64,000 nucleotides of DNA from Leisingera coralii (GTDB lineage: Bacteria; Pseudomonadota; Alphaproteobacteria; Rhodobacterales; Rhodobacteraceae): contig NZ_JBHUPT010000060.1 in assembly GCF_049056525.1 (NCBI RefSeq), forward strand, positions 14,959-78,958. The letters run 5' to 3'. The notes beneath the pieces are model-generated. The model saw only the letters and a program-made list of their open reading frames with translations. It had not been told where the DNA came from and did not search any database. The translations under genes were made by a program, and so were the position numbers. Numbering within the stretch: the first letter of the stretch is position 1; each line of letters begins with the position of its first letter. Below are positions 41,806-51,236 of this stretch, piece by piece.

Positions 41806-44282
41806 CCCTGCCTTCCCATGCCCGCACCGTCATCATCGGCGGCGGCGTCATTGGCTGCTCTATCGCCTATCACCTCGCCCGTGAGGGCCGGAAGGACATC
41901 GTTTTGCTGGAACGCTCCAAGCTGACCAGCGGCACCACTTGGCACGCCGCAGGGCTGGTGCGCAGACTGCGGCCCTCGGCGACGCTGACCAAGCTGATCA
42001 ATTATTCGATAGATCTCTATGGTGAGCTGGAGGTCGAAACGGGTCAGGCCACCGGCTGGACCCAGACCGGTTCGCTGACTTTGGCCACCAACCCGGACCG
42101 GTTGACCAATATCAAGCGTCAGGTCTCGCTGGGCCGTGCCTTTGGCTTGGAGGCCGAGGTGGTGGATGCCGCCCGCGCCAAGGAGCTGTGGCCGCTGATC
42201 GAGACCGATGACGTGATCGGCGCGGTCTGGTCGCCAGCAGACGGGCGGGTGAATCCCTCGGATGTGGCGCTGGCGCTGTCCAAGGGCGCGCGGGCGCGGG
42301 GTGTGCGGATCTTCGAGGATACTGCCGTAACCGGCCTGCGGAGGAAAGGCAGGAGGATTGCCGGCGTTGAGATTGGCGGTCATGTGATCGAGGCGGATGA
42401 AGTAGTCATCGCCTGCGGCCTATGGTCCCGCGAAGTGGCGGCGATGGCGGGCGCCCACATGCCGCTATATGCCTGCGAGCATTTCTACATCCTGACCAAG
42501 CCTTTGGAAGAGGTGCAGGCCCTGGGCAAAGGCGCCCATCTGCCGACGCTGAACGACCAGGATGCCTTCCTCTATGCCCGCGACGATGTGGAGGGGCTGC
42601 TGGTCGGCTGTTTCGAACCTCATGCCAAGGGCCTGCCGCTGGACCGGCTGCCCAAGGATTTCTCCTTCGACCTCTTGGACGAGGACTGGGATCACTTCAT
42701 ACCGATGATGGAAAATGCTCTGCGCCGCATCCCGGTGCTGAAGAAGGCCGAGGTGCGGATGCTCCTCAATGGGCCTGAAAGCTTCACCCTCGACAGCCAG
42801 TTCATGCTCGGTGAAAGCCCCGAGGTGCCGGGCCTGTTCCTGATGGGCGGCATGAACTCCACCGGCATCGCGCTGGCGGGCGGAGCAGGCAAGGCAATGG
42901 CGGAATGGATCATTGCGGGCGAGCCGACGATGGAGCTGAACGAGGCCGATATCCGCCGCTTCAGCCCTGAGATGAACGTGCTGGGCGCGCTGGAGGCCCG
43001 CATCCCTGAAGTGCTGGGCCGCCACTACGACAACCCCTACCCCGGCCGCTCGATGGAAACCGCGCGCGGTCAGCGGCGTTCCCCCATACATGCCGGGCTG
43101 GAGGCGGCAGGCGCACGCTTTGAGTCTCGCGGCGGCTGGGAGCGCGCCGTCCACTTTGGCGGCAAGGAGGCGCATCTGCCGCTCACCTTCGGTGCGCCCA
43201 AATGGCGCGAGCAGGTGGGCCGCGAGGTGGAAGCCTGCCGCAACGGTGCCGCAATCCTGGACCAGAGCGCCTTTGGCAAGATCATGGTTCAGGGGCCGGA
43301 TTCCTGTGCCTTCCTCAACCACCTCTGCGCCGCGCAGATGGACATTCCTGAAGGCCGCATCGCCTATAGCCAGATCCTGAACCGCAAGGGCGGTGTGGAG
43401 AGCGACATCACCGTGCAGCGGCACGGGCTGGAGACCTATCTGATGATCACCGGCGCCGGCGAGGTGGTGCGCGGCCTGAAGCGGATGCGCGAGACCAAAG
43501 GCGCATTCCGGGTGGAATTCACAGATGTGACCAGCGGCTTTGCGATCCTCGGCCTGGCCGGAGCAAAGGCCCGTGAGGTGCTGCAGGCAACGTCAAATGC
43601 GCCGGTGCCGGACTTGAAGCGCTTCCAGTTCGCGCCGGTCGAGGTCGGCTTGGCCCGCGGCTGGGCCGGGCGGCTGAGCTATACTGGCGAGGAAGGTTAT
43701 GAACTCTATATACCCGCCGAAATGGCGATGGCGGCCTATGAGGCGCTGGTGGCCGCGGGCACGACCCACGCAGGGCTTTACGCCAGCGGATCGCTCAGGA
43801 TCGAAAGCGGTTTTCGCGCTTTCAGTCATGAGCTGGGCCCCGGCACCACACCGCCAGAGGCCGGCCTGGGGGAATTCTGCGCCTTTGGCACCGGCTTCGT
43901 CGGCGAGGATGCGCTGCAGGACCATATCCCGGAACGCCGGATTGTCTCGATCCTGTTCGACGACCCGGAGGCGATCCCGATCCATGATGAGCCAGTTTTC
44001 TACGGCGGCCAGGTTGTGGGCCAGATCACCTCGGCCGCCTGGAGCTACCGCTATGGCCGTTCGGTTGCGCTGGCGATGATTGACCTTCCGTCCGGCGTTA
44101 CCACTGGACAGCCCCCGGCCGCCCCCCCGGGCGGGGGCTTCACCCCCACCCGCGGCCGGGAACTGTCCTCTGCACTGCTAGAAGGAAAGACTGTGAGCGG
44201 TTTCGAAGTCGAAATCGCATGCACTCGCTTTGCCGCAAAGGCGTCACTGAAACCCGCGAAAGAGGCCTTTGCCCATGACTGA
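41802..44282 (+). CDS. Dimethylglycine dehydrogenase-like FAD/GcvT protein 1
   Basis: An 826-residue two-domain enzyme. The N-terminal DAO/FAD oxidoreductase domain begins VIIGGGVIGCSIAYHL and carries LTSGTTWHAAGLV, whose histidine (about 48) is the covalent FAD site in dimethylglycine/sarcosine dehydrogenases. From about residue 430 a FAO_M/GcvT folate-binding half follows (GAAILDQSAFGKIMVQGPDS, GRLSYTGEEGYELYIP). It would oxidise an N-methyl group and pass it to THF as methylene-THF. Oddly, about 30 extra residues rich in P and G interrupt the C-terminal domain, coinciding with a 63-bp palindromic insert at 44106-44168. Confidence 0.88.
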   Translation: MTLPSHARTVIIGGGVIGCSIAYHLAREGRKDIVLLERSKLTSGTTWHAAGLVRRLRPSATLTKLINYSIDLYGELEVETGQATGWTQTGSLTLATNPDRLTNIKRQVSLGRAFGLEAEVVDAARAKELWPLIETDDVIGAVWSPADGRVNPSDVALALSKGARARGVRIFEDTAVTGLRRKGRRIAGVEIGGHVIEADEVVIACGLWSREVAAMAGAHMPLYACEHFYILTKPLEEVQALGKGAHLPTLNDQDAFLYARDDVEGLLVGCFEPHAKGLPLDRLPKDFSFDLLDEDWDHFIPMMENALRRIPVLKKAEVRMLLNGPESFTLDSQFMLGESPEVPGLFLMGGMNSTGIALAGGAGKAMAEWIIAGEPTMELNEADIRRFSPEMNVLGALEARIPEVLGRHYDNPYPGRSMETARGQRRSPIHAGLEAAGARFESRGGWERAVHFGGKEAHLPLTFGAPKWREQVGREVEACRNGAAILDQSAFGKIMVQGPDSCAFLNHLCAAQMDIPEGRIAYSQILNRKGGVESDITVQRHGLETYLMITGAGEVVRGLKRMRETKGAFRVEFTDVTSGFAILGLAGAKAREVLQATSNAPVPDLKRFQFAPVEVGLARGWAGRLSYTGEEGYELYIPAEMAMAAYEALVAAGTTHAGLYASGSLRIESGFRAFSHELGPGTTPPEAGLGEFCAFGTGFVGEDALQDHIPERRIVSILFDDPEAIPIHDEPVFYGGQVVGQITSAAWSYRYGRSVALAMIDLPSGVTTGQPPAAPPGGGFTPTRGRELSSALLEGKTVSGFEVEIACTRFAAKASLKPAKEAFAHD
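44106..44168 (+). repeat. GC-rich palindromic insert inside a coding region
   Basis: Outer arms GGACAG/CTGTCC, then after a 2-bp mismatch arms CCCGGCCGC/GCGGCCGGG, with an inner GGGGG-CTTCA-CCCCC hairpin. The stretch is 63 bp (21 codons), so the frame is kept, and it encodes low-complexity PPAAPPGGG-type sequence not seen in related proteins. It looks like a short mobile palindrome (REP/MITE-like) or an expanded hairpin that landed in frame. Confidence 0.65.
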
Positions 44283-46686
44283 CACCATCCGCACCACACA
44301 GGTTGCCATCATCGGCGGCGGTATCATGGGGGTTGCCGCCCAATTCCAGCTGGCCGAGAACGGCTGGACGGATACGATCCTGTTTGAAAAGGCGGAGCTT
44401 ACTTCCGGCTCCACCTGGCACGCGGCGGGGCAAATTGCCCATGCGGTGGGCTCGCGCCTGATGGGCTGGATCAACAAGACCTCGATCGAGACCTACAAGC
44501 GGGTCGAGAAGGAAACCGGCCAATCTATCGGCTGGCATGAAGTTGGCGGCTTCCGTATCGCCACCACGGATGATGAGGTCGACTGGATGAAGTCGATCAT
44601 GGGCGTCGGCAAGCTGCTGGATTTGCCGATGGATCTGGCCGGCCCGGAAGAGGTCGCCCGGGTGAATCCCTTCTACAAGGTGGACGGCGTCAAGGCAGCG
44701 GTGCGCACCTATGAGGACGGCCATATCGACCCATCCTCCGTTACCATGGCGCTGGCCGCTGCGACCCGCGCACGGGGGGCAAAAATAGAGCGCCGCAACC
44801 AGGTTCTGGGAGCCTCCCGCAAAGGCGGTATGTGGCTCCTGCGCACGGCAAAGGGTGATGTGCTGGCCGAGCATGTGGTGATTGCTGCGGGCTCCTATTC
44901 CAACCAGGTGGGTGAGTGGTTCGGGCTAAAGATCCCGTCTGTTTCCTGTCTTCACCACTATCTGGTGACAGACACGGTGCCCGAGTTCCTTGATCGCCCC
45001 GAGCTGCCGGTGATGCGCGACAACGCCTATGGAGGCTATATCCGCCAAGAACAGAAATCCGGCCTCATCGGCATCTACGAGGGCCATGTCTGCCCCACGG
45101 TCTGGGAGATGCCGGAAGGCGCGCCCTGGGCCGCGGAGAATGAGTTGTTCGAGGCGGATTACGACTCGATTGGCGACTTCCTGATGGTGGCCTTCGGCAA
45201 GATGCCGGTGCTGGCCAATCTGGGCATCAAACGCGTGGTGCGCGGAGCGATTACTCATACACCGGATGGCGGTATGCTGGTGGGCCCAAGCGGTGCGCCA
45301 AATGTCTGGCTGTCCTGCGGCTCCTCCATCGGCCTCGCCTGGGGCGGCGGCGCGGGCAAGGTGCTGGCGGACTGGATGGTCCATGGCGCAGCGGAGATCA
45401 ACACCCGCGGGTTTGATCCCCGCCGCTATGGCAATTTCGCGTCGGATCATTTCATAGTGGAGCGCACCAAGGATGAGTTCATGCGCCGCCATGACACCCC
45501 CTGCCCCGGCAAGCAGTTCAAGAGCCTGCGGCCGCTGAACCGCCACCCGCTTTATGGCCGGCTGGCCGCCAAAGGCGCGGTGTTCGGCGAGGTCTCAGGC
45601 TGGGAGCGGCCGCGGTATTTCGGCGAGGTTGGCGAGGTGGAACAGATCGGCTGGGGCCACCAGCCCTGGCACGCCAACGCAATGGCGGAGGCCAAGGCGA
45701 CGCGGGCGGCGGCGGGCGTCATCGACCTCTGCGCCTTTGCCCAGTTCGAGATCACCGGCAAGGACGCGGGTGCGCTCCTGGACCGGCTGTCGGCCAACAG
45801 GATCCCGTCCCGCGACGGGCGGATCAGCCTCAATCATCTGCTGACAGAGAAAGGCCGGTTCGAGACCGAGATCACCATCTGGCGCATTGCTGGGGACCGC
45901 TATTTCACCGGCTCGCCCATCGCCCGCGCCAACCCGGATTTCGACTGGATCAAGTCGCACATCCGCGATGGCGAAGACGTGCAGATGATCAATCGGACCC
46001 AGGACTGGGGGATGCTGGCACTCTCCGGCCCGGCCTCGCGCCGGATCCTGGCGGAGCTGACTGAGAAGGACCTTGCGAACCAAGCCTTCCCTTGGCTGTC
46101 CGGGCAGGAGATTACCGTGGCGGACATTCCCTGTTACGCCCTGCGCGTTTCCTTCGTGGGAGAGCTTGGCTGGGAACTGCACGCGCCGCTGGAGCATACC
46201 GGCGAACTCTATGACGCGCTGTTTGCCGCCGGGGAGAAGCACGGGCTGACCGATCTAGGCTCCTATGCCTTCAACGGGATGCGGATGGAGAAGGCCTACC
46301 GTGCATCAGGCGAACTGACCACCGATGTCGGGCCGCTCGACGTAGGGCTGGAGCGGTTTGTGGCGGCGGAGGGCCGGGACTTCCTGGGCAAGGAGGCTTT
46401 GCTGGCGCGTGATCCAGGCTGGGAGCTGTTCTACGCCGAACTCCACGCAGACGGGATCGACATCCACGGCGGCGAGCCAGTGCTGCTGGCGGGCAATCCG
46501 GTCGGCCTGACCACTTCGGGCGGATTCGGTTATACGGTTGGCAAATCTCTGGGCTGGCTGTTTGTCCGCAAAGGCACCCCGCGCAAAGGCCTCAGCGTGC
46601 AGATCCTGAACCAGGAATACCCCGTGACTGTCCACCCGGACGCTCTGTTTGACCCGCAGAACCTGCGGCCCCGATCCGAGGATTGA
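44275..46686 (+). CDS. Dimethylglycine dehydrogenase-like FAD/GcvT protein 2
   Basis: An 803-residue paralogue of the preceding protein with the same domain order. FAD motif VAIIGGGIMGVAAQFQL and covalent-FAD-type LTSGSTWHAAGQ (about His49) lead the DAO half. The C-terminal GcvT half has LSANRIPSRDGRISLNHLL, SGPASRRIL and VSFVGELGWELHAPLEH, ending in NLRPRSED. It would remove a second methyl group to THF. The ATG overlaps the end of the first paralogue by 8 bp; the TPP enzyme gene begins 4 bp after its stop. Confidence 0.88.
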   Translation: MTDTIRTTQVAIIGGGIMGVAAQFQLAENGWTDTILFEKAELTSGSTWHAAGQIAHAVGSRLMGWINKTSIETYKRVEKETGQSIGWHEVGGFRIATTDDEVDWMKSIMGVGKLLDLPMDLAGPEEVARVNPFYKVDGVKAAVRTYEDGHIDPSSVTMALAAATRARGAKIERRNQVLGASRKGGMWLLRTAKGDVLAEHVVIAAGSYSNQVGEWFGLKIPSVSCLHHYLVTDTVPEFLDRPELPVMRDNAYGGYIRQEQKSGLIGIYEGHVCPTVWEMPEGAPWAAENELFEADYDSIGDFLMVAFGKMPVLANLGIKRVVRGAITHTPDGGMLVGPSGAPNVWLSCGSSIGLAWGGGAGKVLADWMVHGAAEINTRGFDPRRYGNFASDHFIVERTKDEFMRRHDTPCPGKQFKSLRPLNRHPLYGRLAAKGAVFGEVSGWERPRYFGEVGEVEQIGWGHQPWHANAMAEAKATRAAAGVIDLCAFAQFEITGKDAGALLDRLSANRIPSRDGRISLNHLLTEKGRFETEITIWRIAGDRYFTGSPIARANPDFDWIKSHIRDGEDVQMINRTQDWGMLALSGPASRRILAELTEKDLANQAFPWLSGQEITVADIPCYALRVSFVGELGWELHAPLEHTGELYDALFAAGEKHGLTDLGSYAFNGMRMEKAYRASGELTTDVGPLDVGLERFVAAEGRDFLGKEALLARDPGWELFYAELHADGIDIHGGEPVLLAGNPVGLTTSGGFGYTVGKSLGWLFVRKGTPRKGLSVQILNQEYPVTVHPDALFDPQNLRPRSED

Positions 46687-46690
46687 GACC

Positions 46691-48361
46691 ATGACCACGA
46701 TCAACGGCGGCGAGGCCGTCTACCGCGTTTTGAAAGCCAATGGCATCGATACCGTGTTCGGCCTGCTGGGCGGCTCGATGCTGGAACTCTATGACGCGAT
46801 GTATCAGGGCGGCGAAATCGCCTATGTCGGTGCCCGGGATGAACGCGCAGCGGGCCATATGGCGGACTCCTGGGCACGGATGACCGGCAAACCCGGTGTG
46901 GTGCTGGGGGCGCAGGCCGGTCCCGGTGTGGTCAATATCGTGACGGCGGTGGCTGAGGCGCAGCTGGCCTATTCGCCGCTGGTGGTAATCGCCGGCGCCA
47001 TCACCCGCGCCGACCAGGGCAAGGACACCTTCCAGGAGGTCGACCAAGTGGCGCTGTTTGCGCCGATCTCGAAACGTTCTGTCATGGTCACCGATCCTGC
47101 GCGGCTGGCGCCGATGCTGGAGGATGCAATCCGGCTGGCCAACTCGGGCCGCCGCGGGCCGGTGGTTTTGCATGTGCCGCGCGACCTGTTTGCCGCCGAA
47201 GTCCCTGCTATCGGCCCGAAGCCGGTGAACATCGCACGCCCGGGGCCTGCGGCACCAGAAGACATCACCGCCATCGCTGCAATGCTCTCAAATGCAAAAC
47301 GCCCGGTGATCTTTGCCGGCGGCGGGTTCAAATGGGGCAAGGGGCGCGATGCCCTGACCGCTCTGGCAGAGACGCTGGAGGTGCCGGTGGTGGCCTCGAC
47401 CGGCCACGCCGATGTGATGCGCCACAGCCATCCGTGGTTTGCAGGCCAGGCGGGGCCGCGGGGCAACCGGGTGGCCAGCCGCCTCACAAAAGAGGCCGAC
47501 GTGATGGTGGTGCTGGGCGCGCGGCTGGGGTTCAACTCCACCTTCCACAGCAACGACTATGTTGGCGCCGACACCCGCATCGCCCATGTGGACATCGACG
47601 GCTCCGCCGTGGGCCGCTACTTCCCGGCCGAGATCGCGGTGCAGGCCGATGCCCGGCTGACGGCCAAGGCGCTGGCCGCAGCGGCCTCGAAACCCTTGGC
47701 GGACGCATGGCGGGCAGCGTTCAAGGCCGACATGGAAACCCTTGCCGCTGAACGCGCGGAGGAAGCGCAGATCGCCACCCTGCCGATGCACCCGCGCCGG
47801 GCACTGGCAGAGATCCGCGCGGCATTGCCAGAAAACGCGATTGTCACCCTGGACACCGGCAACACCTGCCTGCAGGCCGCCGACCGGCTGGCGCATCATG
47901 AGCCGATGAGCCTGATCACCCCGCTGGATTTCGGTCTCGTGGGCTTTGGCCTGGCCGCAGCCATCGGCGCCAAGGCCGCCAGCCCGGACCGCCCGGTTGT
48001 GGCAGTGATGGGCGACGGAGCCATCGGCTACACTATGATCGAAATCCAGACCGCCATTCAGCACAAGCTGCCGATTGTGGTGATCGTGCTCGACAACCAG
48101 GCTTGGGGGGCCGAGAAGGCTTATCAGCAGGAATTCTATGGCGGGCGCCTGCTGGGCGCTGAAATCACCTCGCCGCGCTATGACAAATTCGCCGAGCTTT
48201 GCGGCGGCAAGGGCATCTGGGTGGATGGCCCCGGCAAGATGGGCCCGGCCCTGGAAGCGGCGATTGCCAGCAATGAGACCACCATCATTCAGGCCAGGAT
48301 CGACCCCGGCGCGCTGATGACGCTGCGCAAGGATCTGTTCACAGCGCCGGCAAAGGAGTGA
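46691..48361 (+). CDS. TPP-dependent enzyme (acetolactate synthase-like)
   Basis: A 556-residue TPP-binding protein with the three-domain layout of the POX/ALS family. The Pyr-domain glutamate is in VGARDERAAGHMADSWAR; the PP-domain motif is MGDGAIGYTMIEIQTAI...LDNQAWG. It is not a clear sulfoacetaldehyde acetyltransferase or a clear AHAS. In this operon it could decarboxylate or cleave the 2-oxo acid made by the aminotransferase. The start at MTTINGGEAVYRVLK was chosen for its position just after the preceding stop. Confidence 0.85.
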   Translation: MTTINGGEAVYRVLKANGIDTVFGLLGGSMLELYDAMYQGGEIAYVGARDERAAGHMADSWARMTGKPGVVLGAQAGPGVVNIVTAVAEAQLAYSPLVVIAGAITRADQGKDTFQEVDQVALFAPISKRSVMVTDPARLAPMLEDAIRLANSGRRGPVVLHVPRDLFAAEVPAIGPKPVNIARPGPAAPEDITAIAAMLSNAKRPVIFAGGGFKWGKGRDALTALAETLEVPVVASTGHADVMRHSHPWFAGQAGPRGNRVASRLTKEADVMVVLGARLGFNSTFHSNDYVGADTRIAHVDIDGSAVGRYFPAEIAVQADARLTAKALAAAASKPLADAWRAAFKADMETLAAERAEEAQIATLPMHPRRALAEIRAALPENAIVTLDTGNTCLQAADRLAHHEPMSLITPLDFGLVGFGLAAAIGAKAASPDRPVVAVMGDGAIGYTMIEIQTAIQHKLPIVVIVLDNQAWGAEKAYQQEFYGGRLLGAEITSPRYDKFAELCGGKGIWVDGPGKMGPALEAAIASNETTIIQARIDPGALMTLRKDLFTAPAKE

Positions 48362-48365
48362 GCCC

Positions 48366-49841
48366 ATGACAACCTGGGACACGATCATCATCGGGGCCGG
48401 CAACGCCGCGTTCTGTGCCGCCCATGCCGCGCGGGAAAAGGGAGCAACCGTGCTGATGCTGGAATGCGCGCCCGAGGCGGAAAACGGCGGTAACTCGCGC
48501 TATACCGCGGGCGCCATACGCTTCGCCTATGGCGGCGCGGACGATATCCGCGCGCTCTGCCCGGACCTTTCGGAAGAGCAGATCGCCATCACCGATTTCG
48601 GCACCTATACCGAGGGGCAGTTCTTCGACGATATGTTCCGAGTCACCCGCTTCCGCACCGATCCGGCCCTGTGCGAGCGGCTGGTGACCACCTCGCGCGA
48701 CACCATGCACTGGATGCGCGGCAAGGGCATCCGCTTCATGCCGATCTACGGCCGGCAGGCGTTCAAGGTCGATGGGCGGTTCAAATTCTGGGGCGGGCTG
48801 ACGCTTGAGGCTTGGGGCGGCGGCCCCGGCCTGGTGGATGCCCACACCGAAATCGCCAAAGCCAGCGGTGTGGAAATCCGCTATGAAACCCGCGCAGTGG
48901 AGATTTTGACCGACGGCTATGCCGTGACTGGCGTCAAGGTCCGTCACAAGGGCGACCTTCAGGATCTACACTCAAAGTCCGTGGTGATTGCCTCGGGCGG
49001 CTTCCAGGCCAGCCCGGAAATGCGCACCCGCTACCTCGGCCCCGGCTGGGAGATGGCCCGGGTGCGCGGCTCCCGCTTCAACACCGGTGAAGGGATCAAA
49101 ATGGCAATGGCGGCCGGCGCCTCCACCTATGGCAACTGGTCGGGCTGCCACGCGGTCGGCTGGGACTACAATGCGCCGGAGTTCGGCGACCTGGATGTGG
49201 GCGACGGCTTCCAGAAGCATTCCTACCCCTGGGGGGTGATGGTCAACGCCACCGGGCGCCGCTTTGCCGACGAGGGGGCCGATTTCCGCAACTACACCTA
49301 TGCCAAATACGGCCGCGTGATCCTGGACCAGCCGGACCAGTTCGCCTGGCAGGTTTTTGATGCCAAGGTCACCCACCTGTTGCGCGACGAATACCGCATC
49401 AAGCGGGTGACGAAGGTAACCGCCCCCACGCTTGAGGCGCTTGCCCAGAAGCTGGAAGGCGTGGATCCGCAAGGCTTTCTCGATGAAATCCGCGCCTATA
49501 ACGCCGCAGTGGACACCGGCACGCCGTTTGATCCGAACGTCAAGGACGGCCGTGGCACGCGAGGGCTGGCGGTGCCGAAATCCAACTGGGCTAACACCAT
49601 CGACGAAGGACCGTTTGAAGCCTACCAGGTGGGCTGCGGCATCACCTTCACCTTCGGCGGTCTCAGGATCGATCCGGACAGCGCGCAGGTCCTGGACAAC
49701 GACCTCGCGCCGATCCCCGGCCTGTTTGCGGCAGGCGAACTGGTCGGCGGCATCTTCTATTTCAACTATCCCGGCGGAACCGGATTGATCAGCGGATCGG
49801 TCTTCGGCCGGCTGGCCGGGGAGCATGTGTTAAACGGGTAG
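48366..49841 (+). CDS. FAD-dependent dehydrogenase, tricarballylate dehydrogenase (TcuA)-like
   Basis: A 491-residue flavoprotein of the succinate dehydrogenase/fumarate reductase flavoprotein superfamily. The ADP-binding GAGNAAFCAAHAARE opens the protein and the FAD-anchoring NSRYTAGAIRFAYGG follows. C-terminal GLFAAGELVGGIFYFNYPGG and GLISGSVFGRLAGEH close the FAD site. TcuA oxidises tricarballylate to aconitate; other members act on 3-ketosteroids or fumarate. Last gene of the operon, 4 bp after the TPP gene. In the proposed pathway it could oxidise a saturated acid skeleton. Confidence 0.83.
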   Translation: MTTWDTIIIGAGNAAFCAAHAAREKGATVLMLECAPEAENGGNSRYTAGAIRFAYGGADDIRALCPDLSEEQIAITDFGTYTEGQFFDDMFRVTRFRTDPALCERLVTTSRDTMHWMRGKGIRFMPIYGRQAFKVDGRFKFWGGLTLEAWGGGPGLVDAHTEIAKASGVEIRYETRAVEILTDGYAVTGVKVRHKGDLQDLHSKSVVIASGGFQASPEMRTRYLGPGWEMARVRGSRFNTGEGIKMAMAAGASTYGNWSGCHAVGWDYNAPEFGDLDVGDGFQKHSYPWGVMVNATGRRFADEGADFRNYTYAKYGRVILDQPDQFAWQVFDAKVTHLLRDEYRIKRVTKVTAPTLEALAQKLEGVDPQGFLDEIRAYNAAVDTGTPFDPNVKDGRGTRGLAVPKSNWANTIDEGPFEAYQVGCGITFTFGGLRIDPDSAQVLDNDLAPIPGLFAAGELVGGIFYFNYPGGTGLISGSVFGRLAGEHVLNG

Positions 49842-50192
49842 GAACAGCTGGCTTCCTCAAGCTGAGTTCGGATAACCCGGTACGGATCACTCGTCATGCA
49901 CGGTGTTCACATATGCAACAAACATCTGCCGCCCCAAAGTCCACTCTGATGTTGCAACACCGCATGTGGATGAGGCCAAGCCTGTGATGGCCCGACAACT
50001 GATCCCGCCGAAGCATCTCAGGCGGGGAAACGCAAATGACAACTTCGAGTGTGCTTTTCGAAACGAAATCAGACTGCTGTTAAAATTGATCAACCGGTCC
50101 TGATACGCACAGCAGCACTAGCGACCGCCGCATTACCGCCCGCCACTACTAAAACCCACTCCGCAACCCATGTGCTGAAGGATCCGCGTGTT
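49842..50192. other. 351-bp stretch with no supported gene
   Basis: Downstream of the MttB operon. No clear terminator hairpin with U-run, promoter or coding frame was noticed. Confidence 0.45.
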
Positions 50193-50867
50193 TCAGATCC
50201 AAACTGATTGCAGTTTCATGATCACCGCTGCGGTACCCGTCAATGCCAGCGTGAATATGCCGAAGAAAGCCAGCGCAAGCAGGATCGGCCCGAGCTTGCC
50301 CGGCAGCTTGTATACCAGACCGCGCAACCATTCCCATCGCCCGGAGCACCTTTCAAGACTGCTGTCGATCACTGTCGCGTATAGGGGCAAGGCGCTGAAC
50401 AGCGTCGCGTAAAGGTAAACACCGGAAATGTTCTCAAAAAAGGCCGATCGAACAAGTGTCGGCCCAACCACCTGCAACGCCTGCCAGTGATCCCCTCCGA
50501 ATGAGCCGAACCAGTCAGCCGAGACGAAATAGATTACCCCATGCACCAGGACGAAAATGACGACTCTTGCAGGCAGGTCGATCAGGAGGATACGTGTCGG
50601 CACGGCTCCTTCACGCTGTTTGGCGGTACTTACGGCAAAGAGAAAGAAGCTCACGTAGTTCACGGCAAATACAACAGGTAATCCATTTGTCACGACCTGC
50701 CGCAGAAACCGGCTGAACGCGGGCCCACTTCCCAATAACAATGCCCCGAAGCCCGGTGTGAGGGCGATATAGAGCAGCAATAGCGGAAACAGGCCTGCGC
50801 AACTGACAACCAATGTGTTGCGGACAAATTTCCAGGCAGGCATGTTGATGCTGAAGTATGTTTTCAT
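50193..50867 (-). CDS. Unrecognised membrane protein
   Basis: About 224 residues with five to six strongly hydrophobic segments (LVVSCAGLFPLLLLYIAL, GLPVVFAVNYVSFFLFAV, RVVIFVLVHGVIYFVS, LYATLFSALPLYATV and a C-terminal LGPILLALAFFGIFTLALTG). I do not recognise the family. The start is uncertain: a GTG 30 bp upstream is also possible and no strong ribosome site is visible for either. It stands alone between the MttB operon and an IS remnant. Confidence 0.6.
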   Translation of the reverse strand: MKTYFSINMPAWKFVRNTLVVSCAGLFPLLLLYIALTPGFGALLLGSGPAFSRFLRQVVTNGLPVVFAVNYVSFFLFAVSTAKQREGAVPTRILLIDLPARVVIFVLVHGVIYFVSADWFGSFGGDHWQALQVVGPTLVRSAFFENISGVYLYATLFSALPLYATVIDSSLERCSGRWEWLRGLVYKLPGKLGPILLALAFFGIFTLALTGTAAVIMKLQSVWI

Positions 50868-51236
50868 TGCACAGGGCATTGCCAGCCATTCTGGCACGAA
50901 GCCGATGGGCGGCGCTCATAATGTCCTCAGAACGTTATGTTCTACCGCTTAGTTCTTCCGATACTATATCCAGGAAACAACGGGCAGAGAACGATATCGG
51001 CGAAAAGAGTTCATTCGCTGCGGCCGTGAAGCCGCTTCCAGCCTTGGAAATCAGTCATCACTCCACCGTCAATAACTGGCATTTCTGTCAGTAAACCGAC
51101 CTCCAACGGCCTATTGCGATGCAGCGGTGCAGCCCGTCATAGCGGTCCTTAGTGCATCGTGGAGCATAGCAAAGGACTGAATGACGGCAATGCGGGACGT
51201 AGCCGCCGTTCGCCGCTCACGCAGCGTGAGCGTCCT
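50868..51236. other. 369-bp stretch with no supported gene
   Basis: Upstream region of the membrane-protein gene followed by the left flank of an IS3-type remnant. Nothing further could be supported. Confidence 0.45.

Noticed and set aside
46691..48361. Sulfoacetaldehyde acetyltransferase (Xsc) or biosynthetic acetolactate synthase
   Set aside because: The N-terminal motifs differ from those of Xsc, there is no regulatory ilvN-like neighbour and no phosphotransacetylase gene, so only a general TPP-enzyme call is supported.
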